Origin: Nostoc sp. UHCC 0926
Lineage (GTDB): Bacteria; Cyanobacteriota; Cyanobacteriia; Cyanobacteriales; Nostocaceae
Length of the DNA stretch: 64,000 nucleotides
Reading direction: 5' to 3'
Assembly: GCF_028623165.1 (NCBI RefSeq)
Contig: NZ_CP117768.1
Span: 1,240,001 to 1,304,000 of the forward strand
Shown here: positions 8,576 to 15,804 of the stretch, piece after piece
Position numbering within the stretch: the stretch's first letter is position 1
How the letters are laid out: each line of letters starts with the position of its first letter
The notes under the pieces: generated by a model
What the model was told of the DNA's origin: nothing
The model's database searches: none
Seen by the model: only the letters and a program-made list of their open reading frames with translations
Translations under genes and position numbers: made by a program

Positions 8576-10087
8576 ATGTATTGCGACTACCTCATCCAAA
8601 TTCTGACTGCCCGTGTGTACGATGTTGCCCAGGAAACACCACTTGAGTATGCCCCAAATTTGTCTGCACGGCTGAATAATCAACTCCTGCTGAAACGTGA
8701 GGATATGCAGTCAGTATTTTCCTTTAAACTGCGGGGTGCTTACAATAAAATGGTGCAACTGCCACCAGATATATTGGCGCAGGGTGTAATCGCAGCGTCT
8801 GCGGGGAACCATGCTCAGGGGGTCGCCCTTGCAGCCCAGCGCTTAGGAACCAGAGCGATTATCGTCATGCCAATAACCACACCCCAAGTCAAGGTGGATG
8901 CGGTTAGAATGAGGGGCGGAGCAGTCGTGTTACATGGAAATACCTACGACGATGCTTATAGCTATGCCCGTGAATTAGAAGTAGAAAAAGGGTTGACCTT
9001 TATTCATCCTTTCGATGATCCCCATGTAATTGCTGGACAGGGAACAATCGGGATGGAAATTTTACGGCAATATCAGCAACCCATCCATGCGATTTTTGTA
9101 GCGATTGGAGGGGGCGGATTAATTTCTGGGATTGGGGCTTATGTGAAACGGTTGCGTCCGGAAATCAAGATTATTGGTGTTGAACCAGTAGATGCTGACG
9201 CGATGTCTCAATCACTAAAAGCCGGACATCGAGTGCGCTTGTCCCAAGTCGGGTTATTTGCTGATGGCGTGGCGGTGCGGGAAGTAGGTGAAGAAACCTT
9301 CCGTTTATGTCAGCAGTATGTAGATGAAATTATTCTGGTGGATACAGACCATACTTGTGCTGCAATTAAAGACGTGTTTGAGGATACGCGATCCATTCTA
9401 GAACCAGCCGGTGCATTAGCGATCGCAGCTGCCAAAGCCTACGCAGAACGAGAACAAATCGAAGGACAAACCTTAATTGCTGTAGCCTGCGGTGCAAACA
9501 TGAATTTTGATCGCCTCCGCTTTGTGGCAGAACGTGCAGAGTTGGGCGAACGCCGCGAAGCGATCTTTGCAGTCACAATTCCTGAGGAACGGGGAAGTAT
9601 TCGTCGGTTTTGTGAATGTATTGGCAACCGTAATCTTACTGAGTTTAATTATCGCATTGCCGATGAAAAAACAGCCCATATTTTTGTAGGTGTGCAAATT
9701 CAAAACCGTGCCGATGCTGCAAAGATGGTAGAAAACTTTGAAGCTCAAGGATTTAAAACTCTTGATTTAACAGACGACGAACTAACTAAATTACATCTGC
9801 GGCACATGGTGGGTGGGCACTCTCCCCTGGCTCACAATGAATTGCTCTACCGTTTTGAGTTTCCCGAACGTCCCGGCGCATTGATGAAGTTTGTTACTTC
9901 CACGAGTCCCAATTGGAATATTAGTCTTTTTCATTACCGCAACAACGGGGCAGACTACGGACGAATCGTTGTTGGTATCCAGGTTCCCCCCCACGAGATG
10001 GAAGATTGGCAAGCTTTTCTCGATAACCTGGGCTATCGCTATTGGGATGAAAACAAGAATCCGGCATACAAGCTGTTTTTGGGATAG
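8576..10087 (+). CDS. ilvA: Threonine ammonia-lyase, biosynthetic (threonine deaminase)
   Basis: 503 residues from the ATG; an in-frame TTG lies 9 bases upstream. It converts threonine to 2-oxobutanoate with PLP, the first step of isoleucine synthesis. The PLP-Schiff-base lysine is in SFKLRGAYNK (residue ~51). ASAGNHAQG and the glycine loop AIGGGGLISG bind the cofactor. From ~325 to the end lie two ACT-like regulatory domains (each with a RPGAL- or RGSIRRF-type turn), the long allosteric form inhibited by isoleucine in this family. The downstream sequence is G-rich low complexity. Two threonine synthase genes occur at 41.9 and 48.1 kb, so supply and use of threonine are both encoded here but not in one operon. 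Confidence 0.96.
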   Translation: MYCDYLIQILTARVYDVAQETPLEYAPNLSARLNNQLLLKREDMQSVFSFKLRGAYNKMVQLPPDILAQGVIAASAGNHAQGVALAAQRLGTRAIIVMPITTPQVKVDAVRMRGGAVVLHGNTYDDAYSYARELEVEKGLTFIHPFDDPHVIAGQGTIGMEILRQYQQPIHAIFVAIGGGGLISGIGAYVKRLRPEIKIIGVEPVDADAMSQSLKAGHRVRLSQVGLFADGVAVREVGEETFRLCQQYVDEIILVDTDHTCAAIKDVFEDTRSILEPAGALAIAAAKAYAEREQIEGQTLIAVACGANMNFDRLRFVAERAELGERREAIFAVTIPEERGSIRRFCECIGNRNLTEFNYRIADEKTAHIFVGVQIQNRADAAKMVENFEAQGFKTLDLTDDELTKLHLRHMVGGHSPLAHNELLYRFEFPERPGALMKFVTSTSPNWNISLFHYRNNGADYGRIVVGIQVPPHEMEDWQAFLDNLGYRYWDENKNPAYKLFLG

Positions 10088-10189
10088 GGGAGTGGGGAAG
10101 AGGCAGGAGGGCATGGGGGCAGGGGAGCAGGGGAGCAGAAGAAGAATAACAATACTCAATGCTCCGTTTGCCCAATGCCCAATGCCAAT

Positions 10190-11227
10190 TTAGCGAGAAC
10201 TACCCTCTAATATCAGATTGGAGTCCCAAGTATAGAAGCCGATTTGGTTAGGAACCCTAGAAAATCTGCCTGTCCGATAGCCTCTAGATAATTCATTCAG
10301 CACCTTATTTTTGATCTCTCTAAGTTGCTGAGAATCTAGTTCTCCATAAATTCCGGCAATGACTTCAGCAACGCTGAAAACTTTACCTGGATTTTGTTCT
10401 AACAGAGAAGTGAGGGCATCAATTAAGAATTGACCCTCAAAGGCTTTGAGCATTGGTACTGTTTTTATCGGAGGTAGGAAAGGCTTCTTATTTTTGTTTT
10501 TGATGCTCCTAGAAGCACCATTGCGGTTACTTGGGGCTACCAAACTTAAATCCAGAGTATAACAACCTGGTTCATCGGGAATAGTTACCCAGTAATTCCT
10601 TTCTCTGCCTTGGGTGAGGGAAGATTGAACCCTACCTTTAACTACTTTGAATAGATTGGAATCCAACTCTCCATAAAGCGATCGCACGATAAAATCAATA
10701 TGACAGACAGTGCCTATCTGCTCTTGCAATAGCTGTTTTATGGCTTCCATTCGCGAGAGAGCGTGATCATACTGGGGTAGCATGGGGATTTCCGCCACCT
10801 TCGTTGAACTATCGTTGTTCTCTAGGGCGATCTTTGGATCTGGCGATGTAGTTGAAGATTGACTCTCTTTTGTATCAACAGCAGCAGAAAAAGAATTATC
10901 TATCTCAACCTGATCTGAGTCTGCGAGTTCTGATACAGACTCCAGCAAGTTGATTTCGTCGATGTCATCAAGGGGTGATAAAAACCGCAAAGAGCCTTGT
11001 TGAGAAAGATTTGAGGTTTCATCAGCTGCCGTCAGACTTGATATCTGCTTGTTGGTATCAGAAAAAGACCAGTTAGACAACAACGCTTCTACATGATCGA
11101 GCTGCGATCGCGCCTGCACAAAAAGGCGTTCATACTCTTCTGTAAGGCGAGCATAATAGTCTCGTAATTCCAACAGTGGTGAAACAAAGGTGCCTGGAGG
11201 TGGTTCTAATTGTCCATTTTGAGTCAT
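10190..11227 (-). CDS. Hypothetical protein with a duplicated winged-helix-like module
   Basis: 345 residues, not a family I can name. Residues ~1-40 are amphipathic helix, 45-160 acidic and disordered. Two related ~75-residue modules then follow. Module one (~165-240) has SLYGELDS...VKGRVQSSLTQG...PDEPGCYTLDLSLV; module two (~265-340) has GIYGELDS...IKNKVLNELSRG...PNQIGFYTWDSNLI. The shared pattern (YGEL, K..V...L..G, P...G.YT) suggests a tandem pair of winged-helix-like folds. It follows the zinc-ribbon gene by 10 bases on the same strand and is surely cotranscribed with it. A role in nucleic-acid binding is an inference. Confidence 0.7.
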   Translation of the reverse strand: MTQNGQLEPPPGTFVSPLLELRDYYARLTEEYERLFVQARSQLDHVEALLSNWSFSDTNKQISSLTAADETSNLSQQGSLRFLSPLDDIDEINLLESVSELADSDQVEIDNSFSAAVDTKESQSSTTSPDPKIALENNDSSTKVAEIPMLPQYDHALSRMEAIKQLLQEQIGTVCHIDFIVRSLYGELDSNLFKVVKGRVQSSLTQGRERNYWVTIPDEPGCYTLDLSLVAPSNRNGASRSIKNKNKKPFLPPIKTVPMLKAFEGQFLIDALTSLLEQNPGKVFSVAEVIAGIYGELDSQQLREIKNKVLNELSRGYRTGRFSRVPNQIGFYTWDSNLILEGSSR

Positions 11228-11237
11228 AAGGCTTCAA

Positions 11238-11483
11238 TCAATTTAAGTTGATGTCACTTTTGTAAGACATTGGTCTGGGTTTTGCTTTGTGAGATGTTGG
11301 TTGGGATTTCTTAGGCGGTTGGGGAGGGCGACATCTCTCACAATATAAAGGTCGAGGTCCGAAAGTCTCGCGTTTTGTCAGATCGTTACACTCTTTACAG
11401 ACAAACTGGAAAACACGAGTATGAATCTGTCTTTTGTGCGCCCTGACAGTATATTCCCTAACATCAATGAATTTACTTGCCAT
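11238..11483 (-). CDS. Small zinc-ribbon protein
   Basis: 81 residues with two CxxC knuckles (VCKECND and LYCERCRP) 17 residues apart, the layout of a zinc ribbon. A Pro/Lys-rich basic tail of ~30 residues follows, which could contact nucleic acid. The N-terminal part ([21 protein letters not shown]) is strand-rich. It is the first gene of a two-gene minus-strand unit with the duplicated-module protein at 10190-11227, and the tight spacing suggests they work together. Function unknown. Confidence 0.72.
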   Translation of the reverse strand: MASKFIDVREYTVRAHKRQIHTRVFQFVCKECNDLTKRETFGPRPLYCERCRPPQPPKKSQPTSHKAKPRPMSYKSDINLN

Positions 11484-11993
11484 AATCAGGAATTGTGAAT
11501 TGCCGTCGTATCAATGTCCTAGTCAATATAGCTATTCAAGCAAATCAAACTGCATCAGTGTGTGTTTATGTAGAAGTTTTATTGAAATCAGTGAATTTGA
11601 CGCCTAGCATAAAGTGCAGATGAGCAACTTGAGAGTTAGCCATTGACTATCCTCTCAGCATATAATTGGTGATGAGCAAACACTACCATTCCTTAGGTGC
11701 AGGCGATTTTCATCGCTCTGATCAGAGAAATAGGGGATGGGGAAGTGGGAAGTAGGGGATTATTCTCTTCCACTTCCATTGATTGGCAAATCAAGCGATC
11801 GCCAGTGTGTCTAATTGTCCATCATAAAATTACCGCACTCCTAACCCCTTTTCCTCATGGTAGAGGGATGATGCTTAATGTAGCCATTCGGATCTAAAAA
11901 ACAACCGCCTCCTAAAAACAGGAGGCGGCGATCGTCGCTAATCAAAGTATGATTTTTGTAAGTTTTGTCCCTCTACTGGTAGTCTTTGACAGA
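11484..11993. other. Intergenic region between zinc-ribbon gene and tonB
   Basis: 510 bases with the tonB terminator at its right end and otherwise no convincing gene. The short open frame at 11697-11897 begins inside low-complexity G-rich sequence (GGGGATGGGGAAGTGGGAAG) and looks fortuitous. Confidence 0.6.
11905..11928 (-). terminator. Rho-independent terminator downstream of tonB
   Basis: CCGCCTCCT and AGGAGGCGG form a perfect 9-bp GC-rich stem. Read on the minus strand it is followed by TTGTTTTTTAG. It lies ~65 bases past the tonB stop codon, so it should end that transcript. Confidence 0.88.
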
Positions 11994-13469
11994 CTACTGC
12001 TGACTGGGAGCAGCAGGTTGCGATTGAGGTTGTGGGCGTAAACGGCGCAAAGACTCCCGCAACTTATCCTGACTGGTGTTTTCTGGTCGCCGCCGCCGAG
12101 TTGGGGTTACTTGTGGCTGTTGTGATGAATTGGTAGCCGCTCGTTGACGCTGGATGCTGCGTAGGGAGTCTCTGGCACTTCCTTGAGTGCGATTTATCCT
12201 CGCTTCAGATGATGAGCCTGCGGTAATAATTTCTCGTCTTTGAGGTTCCAACCGTCTACTCAATCGAGATTCTGCTGGTTTTGTGGCTGTAGCTTCATTA
12301 GATGAAGGTGTCAACTCTCTGCGTCTACGTCCTGGATGTTCTGGTGTGGAATTAGCAGATGCTGCTGCCTGTTGGGTTCTTTCTTCTGCTTGTCTTTGTG
12401 CTTGCCGTTCTTGAACTTGACGCGATCGCCGTGAACCTTTTATGGCAAATTCAGTGGCTATGGATACCCCTTGTCTACCACCTTCTGCGGGTTTTAATTT
12501 CCAGTCACGCGCTTGTCTGGCAGTTTCTTCATCCAAGTCGCGGTTTCCACTGGAGCGAGCAATCCGCACATTTGTCACATTGCCTTGTGCATCAGTATCA
12601 ACAGCTACTTCTACTCTACCTTCCACTCCTCGCCGTCTTGCTGCATCAGGATACTTGGCACTACATTCACGGCAGGCTGCACGACCATTAACATTACCTG
12701 AACTGTTAATTTGTGGAGGTGCTGGCACTGTTGGCGCTGTTGCTACTGTCGGACGGTTTCCTACTCCATTGCCTATACCACTGCCAATTCCTGAGCCAAT
12801 TCCTGAACCTCTACCACTGCCAATTCCTGAGCCAATTCCTGAACCTCTACCACTGCCAATTCCTGAGCCAATTCCTGAGCCAATTCCTGAACCTGTACCT
12901 GTACCTGAACCTGTACTTAAAGCAACGCCAGAGCCAGAGGTACCAGAGTTATCTGTCAGGACTGGACTACCGCCGCCACCACCACCGCCGCCGCCACTCA
13001 CAGGTGCAACAGTTTTCACAGGGGCTTCTGGCTTGGGAGCAATTTCCCTATTTGTTGGCTGTGGGTTTTGAGTAGTTTGTTTTGGTTGTAGTTCAACTGG
13101 CTCAATTCGAGTAGTTTGTTTTGGTTGTTGTTCAACTGGCTGAATTTTTGGTCTTTCAATAAATTCTTGTACTGGTTTTTGTACTGGTGGAATTTCTCTA
13201 GGCTGTTTTTGAACAATTTCTGGTTCTTTTTTGGGTTCTTGTGGAATTTTCTCAAGTGGTTTTTCTGGTTCGGCAGTCGGAGAATCTATGATCGCTACCT
13301 CTATTGGTTCATCTTCGTTTGTGGGCACTCTCGTCAAATAATTACCTATGCCTGAGGACAGTACGCCGATATGCAGCGCCAGTGAACCTATCAGACTGTA
13401 AGTCAGAAAAGACTTGAGAGCCTCAACTTCTTTGGAACGTTGCTCGACAGTAGTGCCGGAAAAACTCAT
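11994..13469 (-). CDS. tonB: TonB-family energy transducer with extended C-terminal tail
   Basis: 491 residues. One membrane anchor at ~24-45 (LIGSLALHIGVLSSGIG) precedes a Pro/Lys/Glu/Gln-rich periplasmic spacer (50-155), a Gly run, and a glycine-serine linker of IGSG units (~190-235) encoded by a 36-bp DNA repeat. The TonB C-terminal domain is at ~265-345 (YPDAARRRGVEGRVEV...AIKG). Unusually, a further ~145 basic Gln/Arg/Ser-rich residues follow; in the classical protein this domain is the end. It also has CRECS where many TonBs have no cysteines. It would couple the ExbBD proton channel, encoded divergently at 13817, to outer-membrane receptors. None of the classical plug-containing receptors is in the window. 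Confidence 0.9.
   Translation of the reverse strand: MSFSGTTVEQRSKEVEALKSFLTYSLIGSLALHIGVLSSGIGNYLTRVPTNEDEPIEVAIIDSPTAEPEKPLEKIPQEPKKEPEIVQKQPREIPPVQKPVQEFIERPKIQPVEQQPKQTTRIEPVELQPKQTTQNPQPTNREIAPKPEAPVKTVAPVSGGGGGGGGGSPVLTDNSGTSGSGVALSTGSGTGTGSGIGSGIGSGIGSGRGSGIGSGIGSGRGSGIGSGIGSGIGNGVGNRPTVATAPTVPAPPQINSSGNVNGRAACRECSAKYPDAARRRGVEGRVEVAVDTDAQGNVTNVRIARSSGNRDLDEETARQARDWKLKPAEGGRQGVSIATEFAIKGSRRSRQVQERQAQRQAEERTQQAAASANSTPEHPGRRRRELTPSSNEATATKPAESRLSRRLEPQRREIITAGSSSEARINRTQGSARDSLRSIQRQRAATNSSQQPQVTPTRRRRPENTSQDKLRESLRRLRPQPQSQPAAPSQQ
12770..12920. repeat. Glycine-serine linker DNA repeat inside tonB
   Basis: Direct repeats of CCAATTCCTGAGCCAATTCC and CTGAACCTCTACCACTG, about 36 bp per period, encode the (IGSG/RGSG) linker. 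Near-identical copies mean the linker length can vary by slippage without frameshift. Confidence 0.85.
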
Positions 13470-13605
13470 AGCTATTGCTACCTATTCTCACTAATTTAGT
13501 CATCTTAGAATGCATGGTTGCAAATATCAAGTAAAAAATTAAAATTATTTCCGGCAGTGTTACGGAACAGCATACTATTCAAAAAAATATCTTTGGAAAT
13601 TACTG

Positions 13606-13705
13606 TTCATTATCATGATTTCTAGATAAAATTAATTTTTGTTGATATTTATTAAATTAATATATAGAAAACCAAAAAAGATTAAACAAAAATAATCATG
13701 ATTAG
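13606..13705. promoter_or_regulatory. Candidate Fur-type operator region between tonB and exbB
   Basis: The 347-bp divergent gap 13470-13816 is very AT-rich. It contains TTCATTATCATGATT (13606) and TAATCATGATTA (~13693), the latter a perfect 12-bp palindrome. Both resemble half of the GATAATGATAATCATTATC Fur consensus. Iron control of tonB/exbBD is usual, but these matches are only partial. Confidence 0.3.
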
Positions 13706-13816
13706 ATTTGAAAAATTTATGATTATATCTTAAACTTTATTGAGAAAAAGTTTCATTTTTTCCCTTGATTCTGGTAGTCTGAATTTTGTATTGTTGATGA
13801 CGTTTAGAGGCACTAC

Positions 13817-14485
13817 ATGGGAATTCAAAATTTGTTTGCAGCAGGTGGTGTGGTCATGTTGCCGCTGTTGCTGTTTTCGGTGTTGGCAGGGGCACTAATG
13901 ATTGAGCGGGCGAAGTTTTGGCTACAAATTGGTAAGCGTCAAAACCGGGTGGTGCGAGAGGTTTTAAATCTTTATCGACTTGATAATGTCGTTAGTGCTG
14001 TTGATAAGCTGCAAAAAAATGTAGATTTACCTATAGCACGCATTTTTCTGGCTGGACTACAGCTAGAAAGACCGACTCCAGAAAAATTTCGTTTGGCTTT
14101 GAAAAGCGAGGCGCAAGCAGAAATCCCTATACTCAAGCGGTTTCAACCTGTATTTGACACCATTATCGGTTTAGCGCCTCTGTTAGGACTTCTCGGCACA
14201 ATTTTAGGATTAATTCGCTCATTTGCTGGACTGAATGTTGGTGATGTCGGAGCTACTAAAACTGGTGCAGTTACTGCTGGTATTAGTGAAGCTTTAGTTG
14301 CTACCGCCTCAGGATTGATTGTGGCTATCTTTGTGCTTTTAGGAGCCAGCATCTTCCGGGGACTATACCAGCGACAGATAACAATGATTCAAGAGTACGG
14401 CGGACAGCTAGAAATACTGTTCCTTGATCGCTATGAACAACACGATCGCTACGAACAACAGGAGAAGTCCTATGGATCTAGATGA
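13817..14485 (+). CDS. exbB: ExbB/TolQ-family proton channel subunit
   Basis: 222 residues. Three membrane segments can be seen at ~12-30, ~112-135 and ~155-180, the family's layout. The conserved core is LGLLGTILGLIRSF followed by GISEALVATASGLIVAI. It forms the inner-membrane proton channel with ExbD and energises TonB. The ATG follows TTAGAGGCACTAC, a usable ribosome site. The 3' end overlaps exbD by 14 bases, implying coupled translation. The gene is divergent from tonB across an AT-rich promoter region. Confidence 0.94.
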   Translation: MGIQNLFAAGGVVMLPLLLFSVLAGALMIERAKFWLQIGKRQNRVVREVLNLYRLDNVVSAVDKLQKNVDLPIARIFLAGLQLERPTPEKFRLALKSEAQAEIPILKRFQPVFDTIIGLAPLLGLLGTILGLIRSFAGLNVGDVGATKTGAVTAGISEALVATASGLIVAIFVLLGASIFRGLYQRQITMIQEYGGQLEILFLDRYEQHDRYEQQEKSYGSR

Positions 14486-14876
14486 GAATGAACCAGATTT
14501 AGCACCTTTTATAAATGTAGTACCTCTGATTGATGTAATGTTTGCCCTTTTGACATTTTTTATTATGTCAACGCTGTTTTTAACACGATCAGAAGGATTG
14601 CCAGTAAATCTACCGAAGGCAGCCACGGCAAAGGAACAGCAAATTCCCACTAAAGTTACCATCACGGTAGATGAAAAAGGTCAGGTAAGCCTAAACCGCG
14701 ATCCAATAGCAATTAATGATTTAGCAGCGCGAGTGCGGACTTTAGTTGGTTCTAACCCAGATGCATTGGTGATTATTAATGCTGATAAAAAAGTCTTGCA
14801 CGGTGAGATAGTGGGGATAATGGATCAAGTACGTCAGGTAAAAGGAGCAAGGCTAGCGATCGCTACCCAAAAATAA
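14472..14876 (+). CDS. exbD: ExbD/TolR-family biopolymer transport protein
   Basis: 134 residues from the ATG at 14472, chosen because CAGGAGAAGTCCT precedes it and because ExbD proteins begin with a short acidic cytoplasmic stretch (MDLDENEPD). The single membrane helix is at ~14-38 and contains the conserved proton-carrying Asp of VPLIDVMFALLTFF. The periplasmic domain ends ...MDQVRQVKGARLAIATQK, the usual fold end. It partners ExbB in the proton-driven TonB motor. Confidence 0.94.
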   Translation: MDLDENEPDLAPFINVVPLIDVMFALLTFFIMSTLFLTRSEGLPVNLPKAATAKEQQIPTKVTITVDEKGQVSLNRDPIAINDLAARVRTLVGSNPDALVIINADKKVLHGEIVGIMDQVRQVKGARLAIATQK

Positions 14877-14908
14877 AAAGTAGAAATATTGTGTATCAGA
14901 AGTTCAGA

Positions 14909-14936
14909 GAGTCAGGAAAATTCTATATTCTGACTC
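14909..14936 (+). terminator. Hairpin downstream of exbD
   Basis: GAGTCAG and CTGACTC form a 7-bp stem 30 bases after the exbD stop. The following sequence, CTAACTCCTTCTT, is only moderately T-rich, so this is a probable rather than certain terminator. Confidence 0.5.
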
Positions 14937-14971
14937 CTAACTCCTTCTTATGTGATGGCTAGCGATGTCTA

Positions 14972-15739
14972 CTACCAGCTACGCTTACGCATCTGCAATT
15001 CTTGAGATATAACTTTAAATAATAATTGTTGGTGTGAATGGATAAAAAAGTGGTCACCGTTGAACTCATGTAATGAGAAATCAGCGATCGTCTGTTCTCG
15101 CCATGCTTGCAGATACTCATGACTAACTTCTTGGTCTTGCAAACCACCAAAAACAGTAATAGGACACTCCAGTGGCTGTTTTTGAGTGTAAATATAAGTT
15201 TCCAGAACTGCAAAATCTGCCCGCAAAATCGGGAGGAATATCTGCATCAGTTCCGGGGTTTCTAGTACTGCTTTGGGTGTACCGTTAAGACTGTGTAGCT
15301 CGTCTTGCAAATCAGCGTCTGATAGAACGTGGAGAGGTGGTTTTGTCAACGGGATTTGCGGGGCGCGACGAGCAGAGATGAAGAGGTGAAAGGGAGCAAG
15401 ACTATACTTAGAGCGAAGTAGACGGGTCAACTCGAAGCTAACTAATCCGCCCATACTGTGACCGAAGAAGGCGAATGGTTTGTCTAAATATGGTAACAGA
15501 ACTGGAGCGATCGCTTCAACAAGAGGTTCTAATCGCGTCAAGGGTGCTGACTTAATCTGTCTTCCCCGTCCCGGATATTCTACAGCACAGACTTCGACAT
15601 TACTAGGTAGATTATTAGGCCATGTGCGAAAAATCATTGAGTTCCCACCAGCGTAGGGGAAGCAGAATAAACGCAAGTTGGCTTGAGGATTTGGTTGGGG
15701 ACAGATAACCCAGGAATTGAAGCTTGGTGTAGTTGTCAT
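14972..15739 (-). CDS. Type II thioesterase / alpha-beta hydrolase
   Basis: 255 residues from the ATG at 15739 (a longer frame starts nine codons upstream). The fold is that of editing thioesterases of non-ribosomal peptide and polyketide synthases: CFPYAGGN near the N-terminus (oxyanion region), nucleophile Ser in GHSMGG, Asp in VFGGLQDQEVSH and His in FNGDHFFIH. In this family it removes mis-primed acyl groups from carrier proteins. No NRPS, PKS or carrier gene lies in the window, so it acts in trans or on another pathway. It is divergent from the NACHT gene with only 65 bases between. Confidence 0.88.
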   Translation of the reverse strand: MTTTPSFNSWVICPQPNPQANLRLFCFPYAGGNSMIFRTWPNNLPSNVEVCAVEYPGRGRQIKSAPLTRLEPLVEAIAPVLLPYLDKPFAFFGHSMGGLVSFELTRLLRSKYSLAPFHLFISARRAPQIPLTKPPLHVLSDADLQDELHSLNGTPKAVLETPELMQIFLPILRADFAVLETYIYTQKQPLECPITVFGGLQDQEVSHEYLQAWREQTIADFSLHEFNGDHFFIHSHQQLLFKVISQELQMRKRSW

Positions 15740-15804
15740 AATATAACTTAGAGTTGGATAATGCAACTTTGCTTTAATTGTTAAACATATTCACTGATAA
15801 TCTT

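Noticed and set aside
11697..11897. 66-codon frame between the zinc-ribbon gene and tonB
   Set aside because: Begins in low-complexity G-rich DNA and ends before the tonB terminator; no supporting signals.
12359..13355. Plus-strand frames opposite tonB
   Set aside because: They are the antisense of the proline/glycine-rich tonB repeat and have extreme composition.
14972..15739. Part of a natural-product gene cluster
   Set aside because: The thioesterase is of the right type but no synthetase, carrier or tailoring gene is adjacent.
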